A model generated the notes under the pieces. It had not been told where the DNA came from, did not search any database, and saw nothing but the letters and a program-made list of their open reading frames with translations. From Bolinopsis microptera (lineage: Eukaryota; Ctenophora; Tentaculata; Lobata; Bolinopsidae): 64,000 nt of DNA. Shown piece after piece: positions 11,901 through 24,341 of the stretch (position 1 is the stretch's first letter; every line of letters starts with the position of its first letter). The stretch is taken from the NCBI RefSeq assembly GCF_026151205.1, contig NC_087084.1:7737394-7801393 (forward strand), read 5' to 3'. The translations under genes were made by a program, and so were the position numbers.

Positions 11901-14875
11901 TTTAACTCTGAGCATAAACTACCTGCATGATTCAGCTCCTCGCGCTCAGCTCCAAAATAAAAGCGCCTGTATATTTCAGCTCCGAGATTTAAAAGGATTA
12001 TTCGTAAAGTTTGACTCTGATGGAAATGGGGAGCTGGATGTAGACGAGATGAAATTGCTGATAGATCAGTTGAAGATAGTTGCCACAACAGACGATTTAA
12101 AGGTATCAATGAACACAGCTTTAAACAATACTTTAGAGTTGAATTACAGCCGTTTTCTCAACCTAAATTTCAGAGATATCTTTATTTTGCAGCACCCAAA
12201 ATCTGTAGTTATCTATTAAGTTTTCAGATAATGTATAACGAGTTGGATTTAGATGGGAGTGGAACTATCGACTGCGCCGAAATGTTGGGTACCATCGAAA
12301 ACTACCTGCGTGAAGTGTTAGTGAATGAAATATAACATCATCTTTATACAATCTTCTAGATGTTTAATTGAAACTGCTTTTGAAGCACTTGTAAGTTGTA
12401 TATGCCGTCCAAAAAAAGGGTGTGCTTGCGGTTTAAAGTCGATTTATTTTAAACTAAACTGGGAGCTAAGGCAAAGAGTTTGAGTGATGTTTTAAAGTGT
12501 AAAGCTAAGCCGACCTAACCCATTTATTTACACAGGTACTCGTCCACAGAACTGAGCGAATCCTTTACCCAGCTATGCAGCTGCGTTGTTGAGAACGAGG
12601 AGGGTGACGAAGAAGGAGATGAACTCATTACCGCTAAAGACCTTGCTAATGTTAGTGGTACTTTAATTAATTAAATATTATTAATAAATTGAGTTTAAGA
12701 TATTTAAATGTTATCAATAACGTAGATTTTGATGAGTTACTTACACATTATCAACAAGCTTGATGTCAGTTACTTACATTTGTTAATTCTTGCATACTAT
12801 CAATGATATTGCTATGTTTTTATATTAATGGAAAGGTATTGACTCCCATGTTATTTCGATACAGATTAATATCTTTGTTGAACCTATTCGTTTTATATTA
12901 ATGTGAAGTTTACGTATGGCTGACGGTAAATTACAATAAGAAAAGGAAAATTTTCCGTTTTTTCGCTCTCTTGAGTGGGTCTGTGTCGATCATGATATAT
13001 TACTAATAACGTTAAATCATAGCAATAAATGGAATTAAATCAGGATGTCAATGACCTCCTGACTTAACTTTATATCTCTAACGGCCTCTCGAAATCTCCA
13101 GAAACGCATGATCTCCAAAGTTATACGTTTATGCAGATATTATCGTTTAGCTCAACAACTCCCAAGCCTGTAAAAAACCAGAACCAACTTTTAACTAATG
13201 AACCAGGAAGTCAGCTCACTTATCTGTATTATGCTTTACGAAATCTGCATAAACTTACGACCTGCAAAGAAATGATATGCAGATCTGTTGTGACTCAGCC
13301 TTAGGACAATATTAAAGTAACTATTGTGACGGTACATTAGAACTTGACAGAAACAAAGCGTGAAGGGCCTGAACGGAACCCCTCGGTTTCAGTTCCTTGT
13401 TTATTGTTTAACACTGCCGTACAAAGACATCGAGTCTATATCAAGATATCAGTATTTCAGTATATCTCTGCAAGCAGTATGTCTGACCGGACTTTCAAAG
13501 TTATGAATATTAAGTTTAAGAGGATGATTATGCAAATATTCATGTACACCAAGGAAAAGGCTAAAGAGGCCAGTAGCATCATCTCAAATAGCCGTACATG
13601 GAGCAGTGAGAACCCTGAGAGGATCCCTAAACTCCCAGTGGTCACCAGGCGAGCCCCTAACTTAAAGGACACTTTATTCAAGAGAAAGAAGCTTGCCTTA
13701 GGTTCAGAGTCAAGAACAACTGACCCATGCACCAAACCTGGTGAGAAGAAGAAAGGCAGACCCTGCCAAACTTGTCACCTTGTTAGTGGCAATTCCATGG
13801 TCTCCAATAATGGACACTCAGTCAGAACTCAAGGTGGTAACTGTAAGACACGCAACATTGTGTACGGCGCGACGTGCAAACTTTGTACTGTTAATAACGT
13901 ATACGTGGGAAAAACAGTCACCAGCCTCAGCCAACGTGTGAATGGTCATTGGTCATCGCAGTAAATATTATGAGATTTTAGAGGCGAGTAGTAAGGGGAA
14001 TGTTGAGAGCCACAGAGATTTTGATGACGAGAATGTTTTAGGGGCACATCTTTTTTCAGTTCATAATTTGAGGGAGAGATCTGATTTCAATGAAAGTTTC
14101 CATTTTGATATTTTGTGTTCTACATCCCCAGATAATATTAGAAAGTCAGAACAGTTTTATATTAACAAATTGAAGACACTTTATCCGTTTGGCCTAAACA
14201 ATGTGAATTCCGTTTCTGGAAGCTAATTTTTCATGGTGTCCCGAATTTTATTTTTGAATCGTTGCAGACTCCACATTATAATAGTATATGCCATTAATTT
14301 TGTTCCGATTTTAAACTATTCCATTTTGACGAGATTCTAAATTAATTAATTTTTTGAGACTTTACTACATTTTTGATGAGAATTTTTGACATTTTCATAC
14401 TAACCATTGATATTCTCAGATTATGAGACTGATTAAATGCTGAAGATAAAAGAAATATATTCATTTTGCTAAGATTATGTTTGCGTTTCATTGCTCAACA
14501 GTTGTTCGAAGGATCAAATTTAAGATACACATAATTGTGAGATAATTATACAGATGACTAACATTATAAGCCTAAAACACTACAGGCGATGTGGCTGGCG
14601 GGTGTGTATCATCATCATTCAACACTTATCTGTTACATGCTTTACGAAACCTGCCCAAACTTATGTTTATGAAGATGATTATGCAAATAATCATTTACAT
14701 GATTATGTAAATGATTATGCAAATGACTAAAACCCTACCTCTACAACAGGCGATGTGTCTGGCGGGTGTGTACATGACAGAGGAAGAGGTGACTAACTTG
14801 TTAGATGAGGTAGACGAATCAGGAGACGGTACAATCGACTTTACTGAGTTTAGAAATACTCTTCTAATGCTGTAA
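8935..14875 (+). CDS. Calmodulin/centrin-like EF-hand calcium-binding protein (5 exons, about 166 aa)
   Basis: Exons 8935-8982, 11980-12102, 12228-12316, 12536-12650 and 14750-14875 join in phase with GT-AG borders. Exon 1 encodes MVDDNELEVSPLTDEE, the usual short acidic lead of calmodulin-type proteins, and exon 2 continues LRDLKGLFVKFDSDGNG. Calcium loops: DSDGNGELDVDE (EF1), DLDGSGTIDCAE (EF2) and DESGDGTIDFTE (EF4) keep the acidic positions 1, 3, 5 and 12. EF3 is replaced by an acidic ENEEGDEEGDE stretch and probably does not bind normally. The protein likely acts as a cytosolic or ciliary calcium sensor; the family (calmodulin, centrin or troponin C) is not settled. Introns 1 and 4 each carry a Penelope-like fragment. 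The donor of exon 3 (GT-GTTAGT) was chosen because only it fits the phase of exon 4. Confidence 0.85.
9065..9315. repeat. (ATAACCATGTC)n 11-bp tandem array
   Basis: About 23 near-perfect copies of an 11-bp unit in intron 1 of the EF-hand gene, 80 bp after the exon 1 donor. Confidence 0.97.
9600..10900 (-). mobile_element. Penelope-like element, 5'-truncated, frameshifted
   Basis: Three overlapping minus-strand frames form one broken Penelope-like ORF. At 10345-10818 lies the end of the reverse transcriptase and thumb (WKRFIDGI, NYLDVQLYLDEEG, SLYRKKTDARQYL, SFHPPQ). At 9950-10390 lies the linker with the cysteine motif CGGNKCGTCPL. At 9622-9996 lies the GIY-YIG nuclease (VIYVAQCSIC, YFSQTTTEVRQRFNGHRS). 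The RT core with the catalytic Asp pair is missing. It sits antisense in intron 1 of the EF-hand gene and is inactive. Confidence 0.85.
13344..14226 (+). mobile_element. Penelope-like element fragment with GIY-YIG domain, frameshifted
   Basis: The plus-strand frame 13344-13964 ends in the linker and nuclease (GRPCQTCHLV, TRNIVYGATCKLC, VYVGKTVTSLSQRVNGH). It is broken at about 13945 by a short duplication of TGGTCAT, and the nuclease resumes in another frame at 13942-14226 (GHRSKYYEIL, ENVLGAHLFSVHN, SEQFYINKLKTLYPFGLNN). The reverse transcriptase is absent. It lies in intron 4 of the EF-hand gene, in the opposite orientation to the other Penelope-like fragment in that gene. The two are clearly different in sequence. 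Confidence 0.85.
14577..14609 (+). repeat. Duplicated acceptor and exon start of EF-hand exon 5
   Basis: The sequence ACTACAGGCGATGTGGCTGG followed by CGGGTGTGTA copies the true acceptor and first codons of exon 5 at 14741-14776, with one base change. It stops before the EF-hand loop. It could act as a decoy 3' splice site 164 bp upstream of the real one. Confidence 0.8.
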
Positions 14876-17125
14876 ACAGAAGATTCGATCGGATAATCTT
14901 CACAACCACTGAGACTTGACTCAGAGAATCAACTATTTCATCATTTATAGTGATTGATTGATCACCGCACAGAAATACAGTAACCTAAACAGAAAAAGCT
15001 GAACGGCCCTATTAAGCTATTAATGTCCGCGTGACCACCTCACTTGGCTGATTTAGACTTAGACCTAATAGAATCGGCTGAAAAATTGTTATATTAACTC
15101 GGGTGATCATTCAGATTATTTATTTTTGCTAACTTTTCTGTGGCTGTTCTTCTTTAAATAATATATGTAACGAATAGTTACCATTCATCCATTTTGATAA
15201 ATCTAATCACTGCAGTTTCTATTTCTATAAAATTTTGATAGAACTATAAATGCATGACAATAGTTCATTTATACTGCTGAGTACCATGATTTCAGACAAA
15301 ATCTGCCCAAACTATTCTCTCTGGTATTTATTTTCTTTTTTAAAAGAGAGGCTGAACCTAGACAGCCCACGAAAGGATGCTCTGCCTGCCTCTGGGGTAT
15401 AGCAACTAAAGAAGGTGGTTGTCGGAGATAACTATATGGAGGTGAATGGTAAGTGAAATGAGGGGGATCATGAGTAGACCTTTCTGGTCTCTCCATATTA
15501 TACAAAAGTAAAACTAAACCCCTTTCTCACTGCTAGCTTTATAATATCATGTCATTATCAACCCACATAATATTTTGTAAGTCACCCATTCCCTCGCCAA
15601 CAGACAACAATTACCAACTGCTATATTGTTCTTTTAAAAACATTTTCCTGTCTCAATCACAGTTTCAATGGAATATATCCAAATATTCCAAATATTCCAA
15701 ATATTCGCAACTGTAGTAGACACCTAACAAGCATATAATGTCAGGACGACCTCAATGGAGCTTTTGACAATTTTCGACTGTTACTGTCCCGTGGAAACCT
15801 TTCCCTTTTCTGATAATATTCAAATAATATAAATTTTACAAATATTCTAAATTTCGCAACTCCACCTATCATGAGTATCTTTATATAAATATATCAATTG
15901 TCAACTGTTATAATTGCCTTTTTGAAAGCTTTTCTCAAAAGCTTTTTACAATCACCGATCAAAGTTTTATTCAAATTTATCCAAATATTGTAAACTTATC
16001 CAAATATCCTGAACTTCACAGATATTTCCAATATTTCGCAACAATAGCCCACCTACCAGTACCATTATCTAAAGTTTCCTTCCCAGTTTTCCACCTATTA
16101 TGTCACCATGGTCACTTGCCATAGTTACACAACAAATAGACCCACATGTCACTAAAGATGTCACAACCATCGTCACATTCCGACTAGGGCGGGGATAAGT
16201 GGATACAATGAAACAGTGGATATAAACTGGCTACAATAAAAGAATAAAACATCAGCAAGCCTGGCCTTGCGTGATGTATAGAGTGTAGACGTTATTGTAG
16301 ACGTTATCTTCCCAGTTACCGTTCACTGCTACATCAAAACTATTGTCACGTGATTCAAAACCATTGTCACGTGACTCAAAGAGGAGTGGAATTTTCTATT
16401 GTCTCACTGCTTTGTTTGAAACACAAAGATTCAGTTTGGTGCACCGTTTAGCACACCTCGTATTAACCCAAGTATACTTATTTCTACTTTTACTTGCTTA
16501 GGTTTCCCTTGGCTTCAATCATTCCAGTAGCCTACCCCAAGGAACACCCATCTACATCACCTCACCCCTCACCTTCAAATCACCACCAGCCATCTCTTTC
16601 AGAAAAACTCTGCATTGTCTTGCTCCATTGTCCGTAGTACAAAGATAGGGATGACTCGCGGGCTTTATTGTCTTTTGTCTAGTAGCTACCTTTGTAATTA
16701 ACCTAAGGACACTTTAAAGTTCTGAGCTGCCTGGAACTTGTCTATTCGATGTTTGTTGTACTTGGAACTGGAGGGGGCTGTTAAAACATATTTATTTTGG
16801 TAACCGCAAAGGTGCAGTTATCATAAGTCCAGAATGTGTCTATGAGTTGTTTCCTACCTTTTGGAAGCTTATTTAGAATTCTTAAGCGAGGCTTGTGCTA
16901 CCTTTTATACTTGTATACAGTCAGAGGTCGTAATGTTACTCTTTGCATCCTAACAAACTTTTTCTATGCTTATTGATTAAATGCATGAATATGAATGTGA
17001 TTTTATTTTTGATTTGCAAAAATTATTAACCGTCCATGTGCCGGATAATTTTAAGAAAATAAAGGCTATATTGATTTACACTTTCCTCAAAGTATTATCT
17101 CAATCAGGAAGTAGCATCAATTAAA
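14876..17125. other. Intergenic, no gene recognised
   Basis: This holds the 3' flank of the EF-hand gene and the 5' flank of the secreted-protein gene. Short AATATTCCAAATATTC-type runs occur near 15680-16030. CACGTG E-boxes appear near 16347 and 16368. No convincing exon was found. Confidence 0.5.
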
Positions 17126-19424
17126 ATGTTTCTTTATTACACACTGTTCCTTTTTTCTTCACTTTTCTGTGGAACGATCAGCGAGCCTGTCAGGAAATGT
17201 TTGAGTAACGACGTCTTTCAGAAGGCTTCTTGTGAACAAGTCAGGGATTTCGTAAGTGTTTAATTTACCACTTAAAAGATATAAAAATTGGTAGCATCTG
17301 TCATTAAAGAATTGAAATCACTTTTATTAAGTAACACTTTTATTAATATAAGTAACTTTCATTAAGTAACTTTTATTAAGTAATACTTTTATTAGGTAAC
17401 AAACACTTCTTATTCACAAACATGTTACCAGACACAACTCTTCAGATAAGTGGACGATGGGCCGAAGTAAGAAGACTTCCTCTTCCTTTCCTCATGTATA
17501 ACGAAGAAGATTGTGTGGTGTGGAACGCTGTACCCCGCTCCATGAACGACACTGATGCAGAGTTTCACTTGCAAGCATTGTGAGTGTGTGACAGATATTA
17601 ACCAATCAGGATACACTATCGACCAATTACTCAATTAAACCACAGAATCATGTCACATGTCAAAAAATATTCCTCGCCAGAGTCCACATTTATACACTTA
17701 CAGATCTGGTTGAGCGGTTATGTATTTCAGTATGTTACAGTTATCGTAGATGTTGGATCTTCATGTCATCCGATTTGATAAAATCAATATCATATTCTTG
17801 ACTGTTAAGTATATTAATAATAGTTACATTTTAACTGGGAGCAACTAATGGAACAGAACATAATATCTTTTAGAGTTGGCGGACAGCCTGTTGAGGGTAT
17901 GATGCCAGCTGTATTGAAAGTGGAACAAAAGAAGGGATGTGATTCATGCAAAGTCAGCGTAAGTTTTGTTACATTTCAAAGGATCGTCAAATCTGTTTAG
18001 GGATCGTTAAAAAATCAAGTTACTCTGTAGAAATAGCGTAAACATTTCCGAACCCCCTTTCCCCAGGCTTGCTTACATAATATGCGAACAATTTATAAAA
18101 CATATAATTGCTTGCTGTCTGGGTTTAAAACTAAAAGCTGCATTTTACGAAATTTATACAAGGGGTGAACGCCGCGACTTTGTTCATACTTTTATGCTTT
18201 TTTGGAACGCTTTGATAGTTTAAAATGATGAAATCTTAACAGCAACCAGTAGATTCTGAGTTGAATAAAATTACTTTTCTTTTGAATCATGAAACTGCTT
18301 AACTATTTATAAGTCAATGCATTTGAGGAAGCAACTTTAACAAAATTTGGTGAGAGCAATGATTGTAAAATAGGAGTAGACTTCCCCGCATTGAAATGTT
18401 TGATATTAACTTATTAAGATTGAGAGATTGTCAGATTGAGTAACAATCTAACCACCACTTTTCCTAGATGCACATCGAGGTTCCCAAACTGCAGATTACA
18501 AGAACCATTCCAGATTGGTGGATAACTTTTGATGATGATCATCAGGTTAATTATTTAAAAAATATACTTAATATATATTTAATAAATCTTTGTTTCGTTT
18601 TGGAAACTTTGTTTTATTAAGTTGTTTGATAACCAAGTAATTTATTTGAGTCTCTGTTATCTTTCTTTGGGAACCCACGTAATTGATCTACATCAAATAG
18701 GGGATAAATAAATAAATGGATAAAGGGAACTAGTCTCAGATACTGATGAGAACTTTGAAATGGTTTATGATCACTTATTTTTGTTTCAAAAAATAAACAA
18801 TTGAGACAGGCAATTTTGATATCATTAGTGCTAATAAAATTAAATCGGTTGAAATGAAATGAGGTATTTTTATTTTTTTTTTGGTTAATTCTAGTTATCC
18901 CCAGGTGATGGTTGGCTACGTGTGTGTTCACAACCACATTGATGCTGAAAAAGAAAAGGGACTGATGTTCAGAAATATGATATTTATCTACATGAAACCC
19001 CAGCTCACCCCTGGAAACGTATGTATATTGTTGTATTTATCTACAAAATGATTTTAAGTAAAAGAAACAAATTGGATCACGCAGATTTTTAAATTTTACA
19101 TTCAAAAAAATTCTGAATGATTCGATCTATAATTTAACTTTTTTATTTTTCTGCTGTTTTTCGTTTGGAGTAACTGATATTTTGAGGACTTTTAATAGTT
19201 TATAGTTTATTAAGTGGATCAGATTAGACTTACTAATGTTATGCCCGTCCTAAGAATATCACCATACGATATCAACATTAATTATTGATCTTCAGGTGAA
19301 ACGTGTAAAAAAGAATCTAGACATCATAGTGGACAGACTGAGTGATGAACTAAAAGATCTTGAAGAAGAGACTGATTCACACTGGGAAGAACTTAGAGAT
19401 TCAAAGTGCAAAATGGTGGTCTAG
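17126..19424 (+). CDS. Secreted protein of unknown family (6 exons, about 221 aa)
   Basis: Exons 17126-17251, 17446-17579, 17874-17958, 18468-18545, 18905-19018 and 19296-19424 chain in consistent phase with GT-AG borders. Residues 1-19 (MFLYYTLFLFSSLFCGTIS) are a clear signal peptide, so the product enters the secretory path. The mature part has paired cysteines (SCEQV, EEDCVVW, GCDSCKV, GYVCVHNH), suggesting disulfides, and ends in a charged segment (DRLSDELKDLEEETD) that may form a coil, then SKCKMVV and a stop. I do not recognise the family. The start of exon 2 is the least certain: an acceptor at 17445 fits the phase, but the same exon is open further upstream. Candidate AATAAA-like signals lie near 19450 and 19742. 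Confidence 0.65.
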
Positions 19425-20011
19425 AAACTTTATAGAATAGAATATAGTAATAAAGAAGAGCATAAAGTGAATAAGGAGTGTAGGCTCACGCACTTGCCTT
19501 ACTAAAATAGTTTTAATACAGTTTAATTCAGGTTCACGTAAGACTTCTAACAAATCCAGCGGATATGGCCTTTGATAACGTATAAGAGATAGTAGAGAAT
19601 AACACTAAGGTTTAGCAAGCAGTTTAGCAGTGTTTATGGTACGATTATTTACTGCTGATTAGAAGTTTAGAAGACTCAGTGTTTAATTGGTGGTCATTTC
19701 TTTTTTTGTAGTAATTATAGGTAGTTATAGATAAATTCTTTGAATAAAGGTTCATTATTGTTATGCAGTGTCACATGGATAAATATTTGTTATAGTTTTG
19801 AAGTCAGATGAAATGGAATACATACTTTGATTGGATAAAAGTCACGACTATCAAAATTGAAAAGCGATTTTCTACATTAAATAACATTTTGAACATTGAT
19901 AAATACTCATTTTAACATTTAAATCACAGGCCGTGGACAAAGCTACATCTTTTATTTTGACAACAATTATTTCAGCGTATCAGCAATGCAATATCAATTA
20001 TCAAACTAAAA
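19425..20011. other. 3' flank of the secreted-protein gene
   Basis: It holds the 3' untranslated region and AATAAA-like signals; I see no other feature. Confidence 0.4.
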
Positions 20012-20371
20012 CTAGAATAAAACTGAGTTAACTCTGTCACAGAGCATCTCCAAAAGCCCCATATTTGATATTTCACTCGGACCTCCAAAAGTGATATAGA
20101 ACGTCTTTTTTCGTTTGCAGCTGGTGAAGGTCTCCGGAGAATAAAAATGGTTAAACCTGTTGTCGAGGACGATGCACGGCTGCCGCAGTTTTTCTAAAAA
20201 GACCCAATATCTTGTATTTTTAATCGAGTAGGATACACAGATGCCATATAATTCTTTTTTCCAAAATCTCCCAAAATCTTGAGTCTCAGTTTGATGCCCC
20301 ACCCAGCTAGAGCCATGACAATGTCTATAGCTAGTAGTACTAATTAGTAGTAGGCAACCATATTCAGTCAA
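20012..20371 (-). CDS. Unassigned small ORF with X-box-like sites upstream (119 aa)
   Basis: An uninterrupted 119-codon minus-strand ORF. Its composition is protein-like (FGRFWKKELYGICVSYSIKN, YWVFLEKLRQPCIVLDNRF, FYITFGGPSEIS), but I recognise no domain. The reason to keep it is context: two X-box-like motifs lie 80-111 bp upstream of its ATG (20451-20482), the usual promoter position for RFX sites. It could also be a last exon or chance. Confidence 0.3.
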   Translation of the reverse strand: MTEYGCLLLISTTSYRHCHGSSWVGHQTETQDFGRFWKKELYGICVSYSIKNTRYWVFLEKLRQPCIVLDNRFNHFYSPETFTSCKRKKTFYITFGGPSEISNMGLLEMLCDRVNSVLF

Positions 20372-20450
20372 ATCGTATTCCCAGGATCTTTACAAGATAA
20401 ATTCGATGATAAACTGTTCATTCAAGTTAATGGGTTCAGCGTTAAAGCAA

Positions 20451-20482
20451 GTTGCTTAGCAACCTTCAGGTTGTTTAGCAAC
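20451..20482. promoter_or_regulatory. Two tandem X-box-like RFX sites
   Basis: GTTGCTTAGCAAC (20451-20463) and GTTGTTTAGCAAC (20470-20482) match the RFX consensus GTNRCC-N-RGYAAC at 11 and 10 of 12 fixed positions. They lie upstream of the 119-aa minus-strand ORF. The binding role is inferred. Confidence 0.5.
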
Positions 20483-20874
20483 TTACTGATTCCTTAACCC
20501 CTCACGCTGTTGTAGCTTAAACATTTATGTAGTGTTTGGGGATCTGTGTCGTTTTCACCACCCTTACTGCGGAATAATTCAGTCAGTAAACCAAAAATTA
20601 AATTTTATGCCATTTGTTACTATAAAAATTAGGGTAAAACAATTCAATTTGATATTTAAAGAAAAAAAGCCTAATGCGTACTGATATGGTTGTCACCCTT
20701 TAAATAATTTGGATATAGGTTGGCATGGCAAATTGTTATAAATGATCCAAGAAATTGTCCAAGAAATACCAATAAATATCTTACTGGGCGTTGCTCAGCC
20801 TGTCACTCCACAGTATCTTCAATGTGTTTATGAAGAAATCATTGATCGCCGACTGAGTAACAGTTAACGACAAA

Positions 20875-21000
20875 CAGGGACAAAAGGAAATCGCGGAATG
20901 TATTTGCGACAAATTTTATGTATAATTTAATGTATAGCCTGTTAAATTTCGCGGTATCGCGATTTTTGGCCAAAATTATCGCGAAATCCTTTTGTCCCTG
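20875..21000. mobile_element. hAT-type MITE, copy 1 (126 bp)
   Basis: The terminal inverted repeats begin CAGGGACAAAAGG and end CCTTTTGTCCCTG, extended inward by AAATCGCGG-type sequence. It is flanked by a perfect 8-bp target duplication ACGACAAA (20867-20874 and 21001-21008). An 8-bp duplication is typical of hAT transposons. It has no coding capacity. Confidence 0.92.
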
Positions 21001-21154
21001 ACGACAAACCTGGAGTTTTTTCGTTTGAAGTATCTCCTCATAACTTTGAGCACGTTGTGAACTGGTAACTTAGGCTGTAAAGTGAGTCTCGGGGAGGGTA
21101 CACTAGTCCACCTGCAACAAATAACAACTTTCAAAAAAATATTAATTTCTTGTT

Positions 21155-24100
21155 TTATTATTACGTAAGGAAGAAAGAAGTATATAAATTTAAAAGTTTA
21201 CAATTTTCCCTGCATACAAACTACTCATATTTGTTTATAAATAAATACATTTAAACTGAATAATAAACACAACTTAAATAATCTGCGCTTCTTAAATTCA
21301 ACTGGTAATAGTGTTCGTCACAAAAGTTCTGCTGAATTGTTAAAGTGTATTTTTATGATCTAAACTGATTTACCGGCGGTAGGTTGGATTCTCTCCAACA
21401 TCGTCTGCAAGATCTATTTCTAAACTGATGCTGTCACTGCGGTGGAATTAGTTTCAAATATTGGATATTTTTAAAACAAATTGTTCATTTGTCACGATTC
21501 GAATTGGTCATTAGAACCAAACAGGCACTGTCCCGGATTACAATTGAAACATGGGTTTATATTCATGCATAATGCATATGTAAAAAATATGGACTTACTT
21601 CTCCGACCTCCGTACAAAACTACATTAGTTTGAGATAAAATTGATCCAAAATTTACTTATTCCTTTATTCTTACCTCCTGATGACATCACTATTGCAAGA
21701 ACTTCTCCTTTCGTAAGCTGAAATGACAGGAGTTTATGGCTTCACTTAATTTCATCATAGTTTACCAAAATTGTTAAGAAATACGTATAAGGTTTTTAAT
21801 TCTCGGTAATTAGCTACATCCAATCCAACAATAAATGCTTCATAGGCATGCAAATATTTTTTAAAGGATTCCGGTTTTGCACGATTGTGCATAAATACTA
21901 TTTTGAAATTAATTAATTATAAGAGTCTTCAAGTGACAGCAATTTAAGAAGCTTAAGCAACAATTATTTAAAAGTACAAGGCACGTTATGGGCGTGTTAC
22001 ATGTACGATGAATCATTTTATTTACATAATAATAATAAATAAATTACACCAAAATCAATCTTCACGTACCACAATTAGAATCAATATTATCGAAGATACT
22101 GTCGAGCTCTTCTATAGATTCTGAAATGCATTACTGTAAAAAATTGATAAAACCCAAAAAACTGATTTGTCAGAAGTCAACAACCGCGCTACCATGAGCA
22201 AAATTGATAAATAAATAAAATAACTAAAATAAATTAGGGCTCGAAGTAATTGCTATGACCAGTTTACTGGTCAACTGGTGTTTTGGTGTCCCTAATTTTG
22301 TTTACACTCGGTCACTTGTCAAGGCATGTAAAAGGCCATTCGGCGAATTTTCTTTGAAACAAAATGATGCATTTGAGTAACATTTTGAAAGTTTATCGAT
22401 AAAAATAAAATAGTAAAAACAATTAGTTAAGTTTTCTGACCCTCAGTTATCTCCTCATATACTGTCTCGTGGAGCTGACAGTCCCTCCACGATGTACCGT
22501 ACTGATAGCTTGGTCTTCTCACGTTCTGGAGATGGAACTGTTGAAAATGTTTTCATATAATGTTTTAATCGATAGAAAATCATTTTTTTGCAAACAATCT
22601 GCACGGTTGAAGTTTCAATTTTATATTTTCGGGCAGTCTAACTGTGTCAGAAGATGTAAGTTTTATTGTTGCTAGGGGACTGATTTCGGTTGCTTATATG
22701 TGGTCATGGTAACGTAACCAAAAAGAACATCCTCGCCAGACTTGACCTGTACCTGATCTGGTTTTCTTGGAGTTTGACCTTGATAGCTTCCACGTCGGAG
22801 GTCTTGGCGAAAATCGTTCAAGTGCAACTGAAATATATTAAAGATTTAAATTAAATTAATTAATTAAAAACTACGATGTACATAGTTATTGAAAACTAGC
22901 ATTAATTCAGAATGCAGATGTACCATATGACCGAAATTTGCATAGTGTACAATTTCATATCTTCATATTACATGTTTTACCTCCCACGAAGTAAAATGTA
23001 TTTTTTAGATTAATGAAATTCACTTTTACCGTAAAACTTTACCATCACGGGACACCATCTTCCTTTACGAACTAACTGAACAATCTTCAAAGCAACAAGT
23101 GAAAATAAAAGCAATCCTATCTGTATCATGGACCTCATATCATCGGTATTCAAATCTATGTGCCAACTAATTCTTTATTTGACTTAATATGCTTCAGAAA
23201 AGCAATGCCAATAGAAAACAAATTTAAAAGTTATAGTTTACCGCTGTTCCAGCAAAGCTTATGTTTGACAATGTGTTGATATTGTTGAGAGATGAGCTGC
23301 TTCGCTGCTTCCGCAATGTCTTCTTACTGAGAAATAACAACATTTTAGCTTCAGACAGGACATTGACAGAAAGAAGAGCTAACATTTTAAATCTGTTGGA
23401 ACAATATGTTATGATTGTAACTGACTAGTTATAAAAACTTTTAGCTTCGATTTAGACGTGAACTTGATTAATTTGATTAATGGTACGATTAGACTTTGCT
23501 TATGAAGGAATTGTACTAAAATCATAAATAATGTTGATTTATCATAACAAGTTATAACTTATAGCAAAGATTAAACCATAAGATCAGTACAGATTCCACT
23601 CACGAAACTTGATAGTTCAAGATGATTTTAACACAGTTATGATTCTTGTATCTTCTGGCAGAATCGAGCGCGGTTCGTCCGTACGCGTCCGCTACAGCAA
23701 TATCTGCGTTGTTACTGAGTAACCACCGGCACGCTGCATCGTTACCCCTGGGCAGTGACTAGTTAGCAAATGTTAATAATTATATATAATTATTAAATTT
23801 GATTTAGGTAGTAGGAACATTCCATTTGTAAATACAGACGATTTGTACAATTTAAGACTTTTAGCCTCTGATAGAGCGGGATGGAAGAAATTCTTATAGC
23901 TTGTGTATCAGTATTTATTTTTTTCTGGCTACTTATCAGATCTTTAAGATGTTCATTTTCTATTTTTGATTTGAATAAAGTTATATAATGATAATATAAT
24001 ATATAAATATAATGAACGCGAATATTTTTCGAGTTGACAAATTCCTCGAACCAGTGGTGGTACTAAGTCATACCAGAAGGAAGTATTTCAATTGGGCACT

Positions 24101-24338
24101 CAGTGACTGAGCTATTAAGGCCAACGTTTGCACACTGACTTTTGGCCCACCCTGTATATAAATGTTAACATTTTGCATTTATATATTTTTGATCCCTATA
24201 TCGATAATATCCAGATTCGATGTTCATGCAATTTGTAAGTTACCGATTTATTGAGTTGGCTATGATCTCAAATTTCGTCCCTTTTATATGAATCGTTTAT
24301 AAATGTCAAAATGAATGTAACAGAAATGATATCTGCCA
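21155..24338. repeat. 3.19-kb direct duplication, copy 1
   Basis: This block recurs with a constant offset of 3187 bp at 24342-27525, separated by three bases (TTA). I saw no difference between copies wherever I compared them. It contains the last seven exons of the ankyrin gene and the downstream sequence. Confidence 0.95.
21370..23747 (-). pseudogene. Duplicated 3' half of the ankyrin-repeat gene (copy 1 exons)
   Basis: This is the left copy of seven exons: 23604-23747 (ankyrin repeat), 23242-23326, 22672-22827, 22070-22120, 21675-21717, 21599-21619 and 21370-21436 (ends NPTYRR, stop). They are identical to the exons used 3187 bp to the right. In transcript order they follow the stop codon of the complete gene, so they have no start of their own in view. 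They could be spliced in by read-through transcription or be a silent relic, or the duplication could be an assembly error. Confidence 0.6.
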
Positions 24339-24341
24339 TTA

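Noticed and set aside
22469-22675. 68-residue ORF repeated at 25656-25862
   Set aside because: It is duplicated with the 3.19-kb block and lies opposite the ankyrin exon at 22672-22827 and its flank; there is no family and no splice support.
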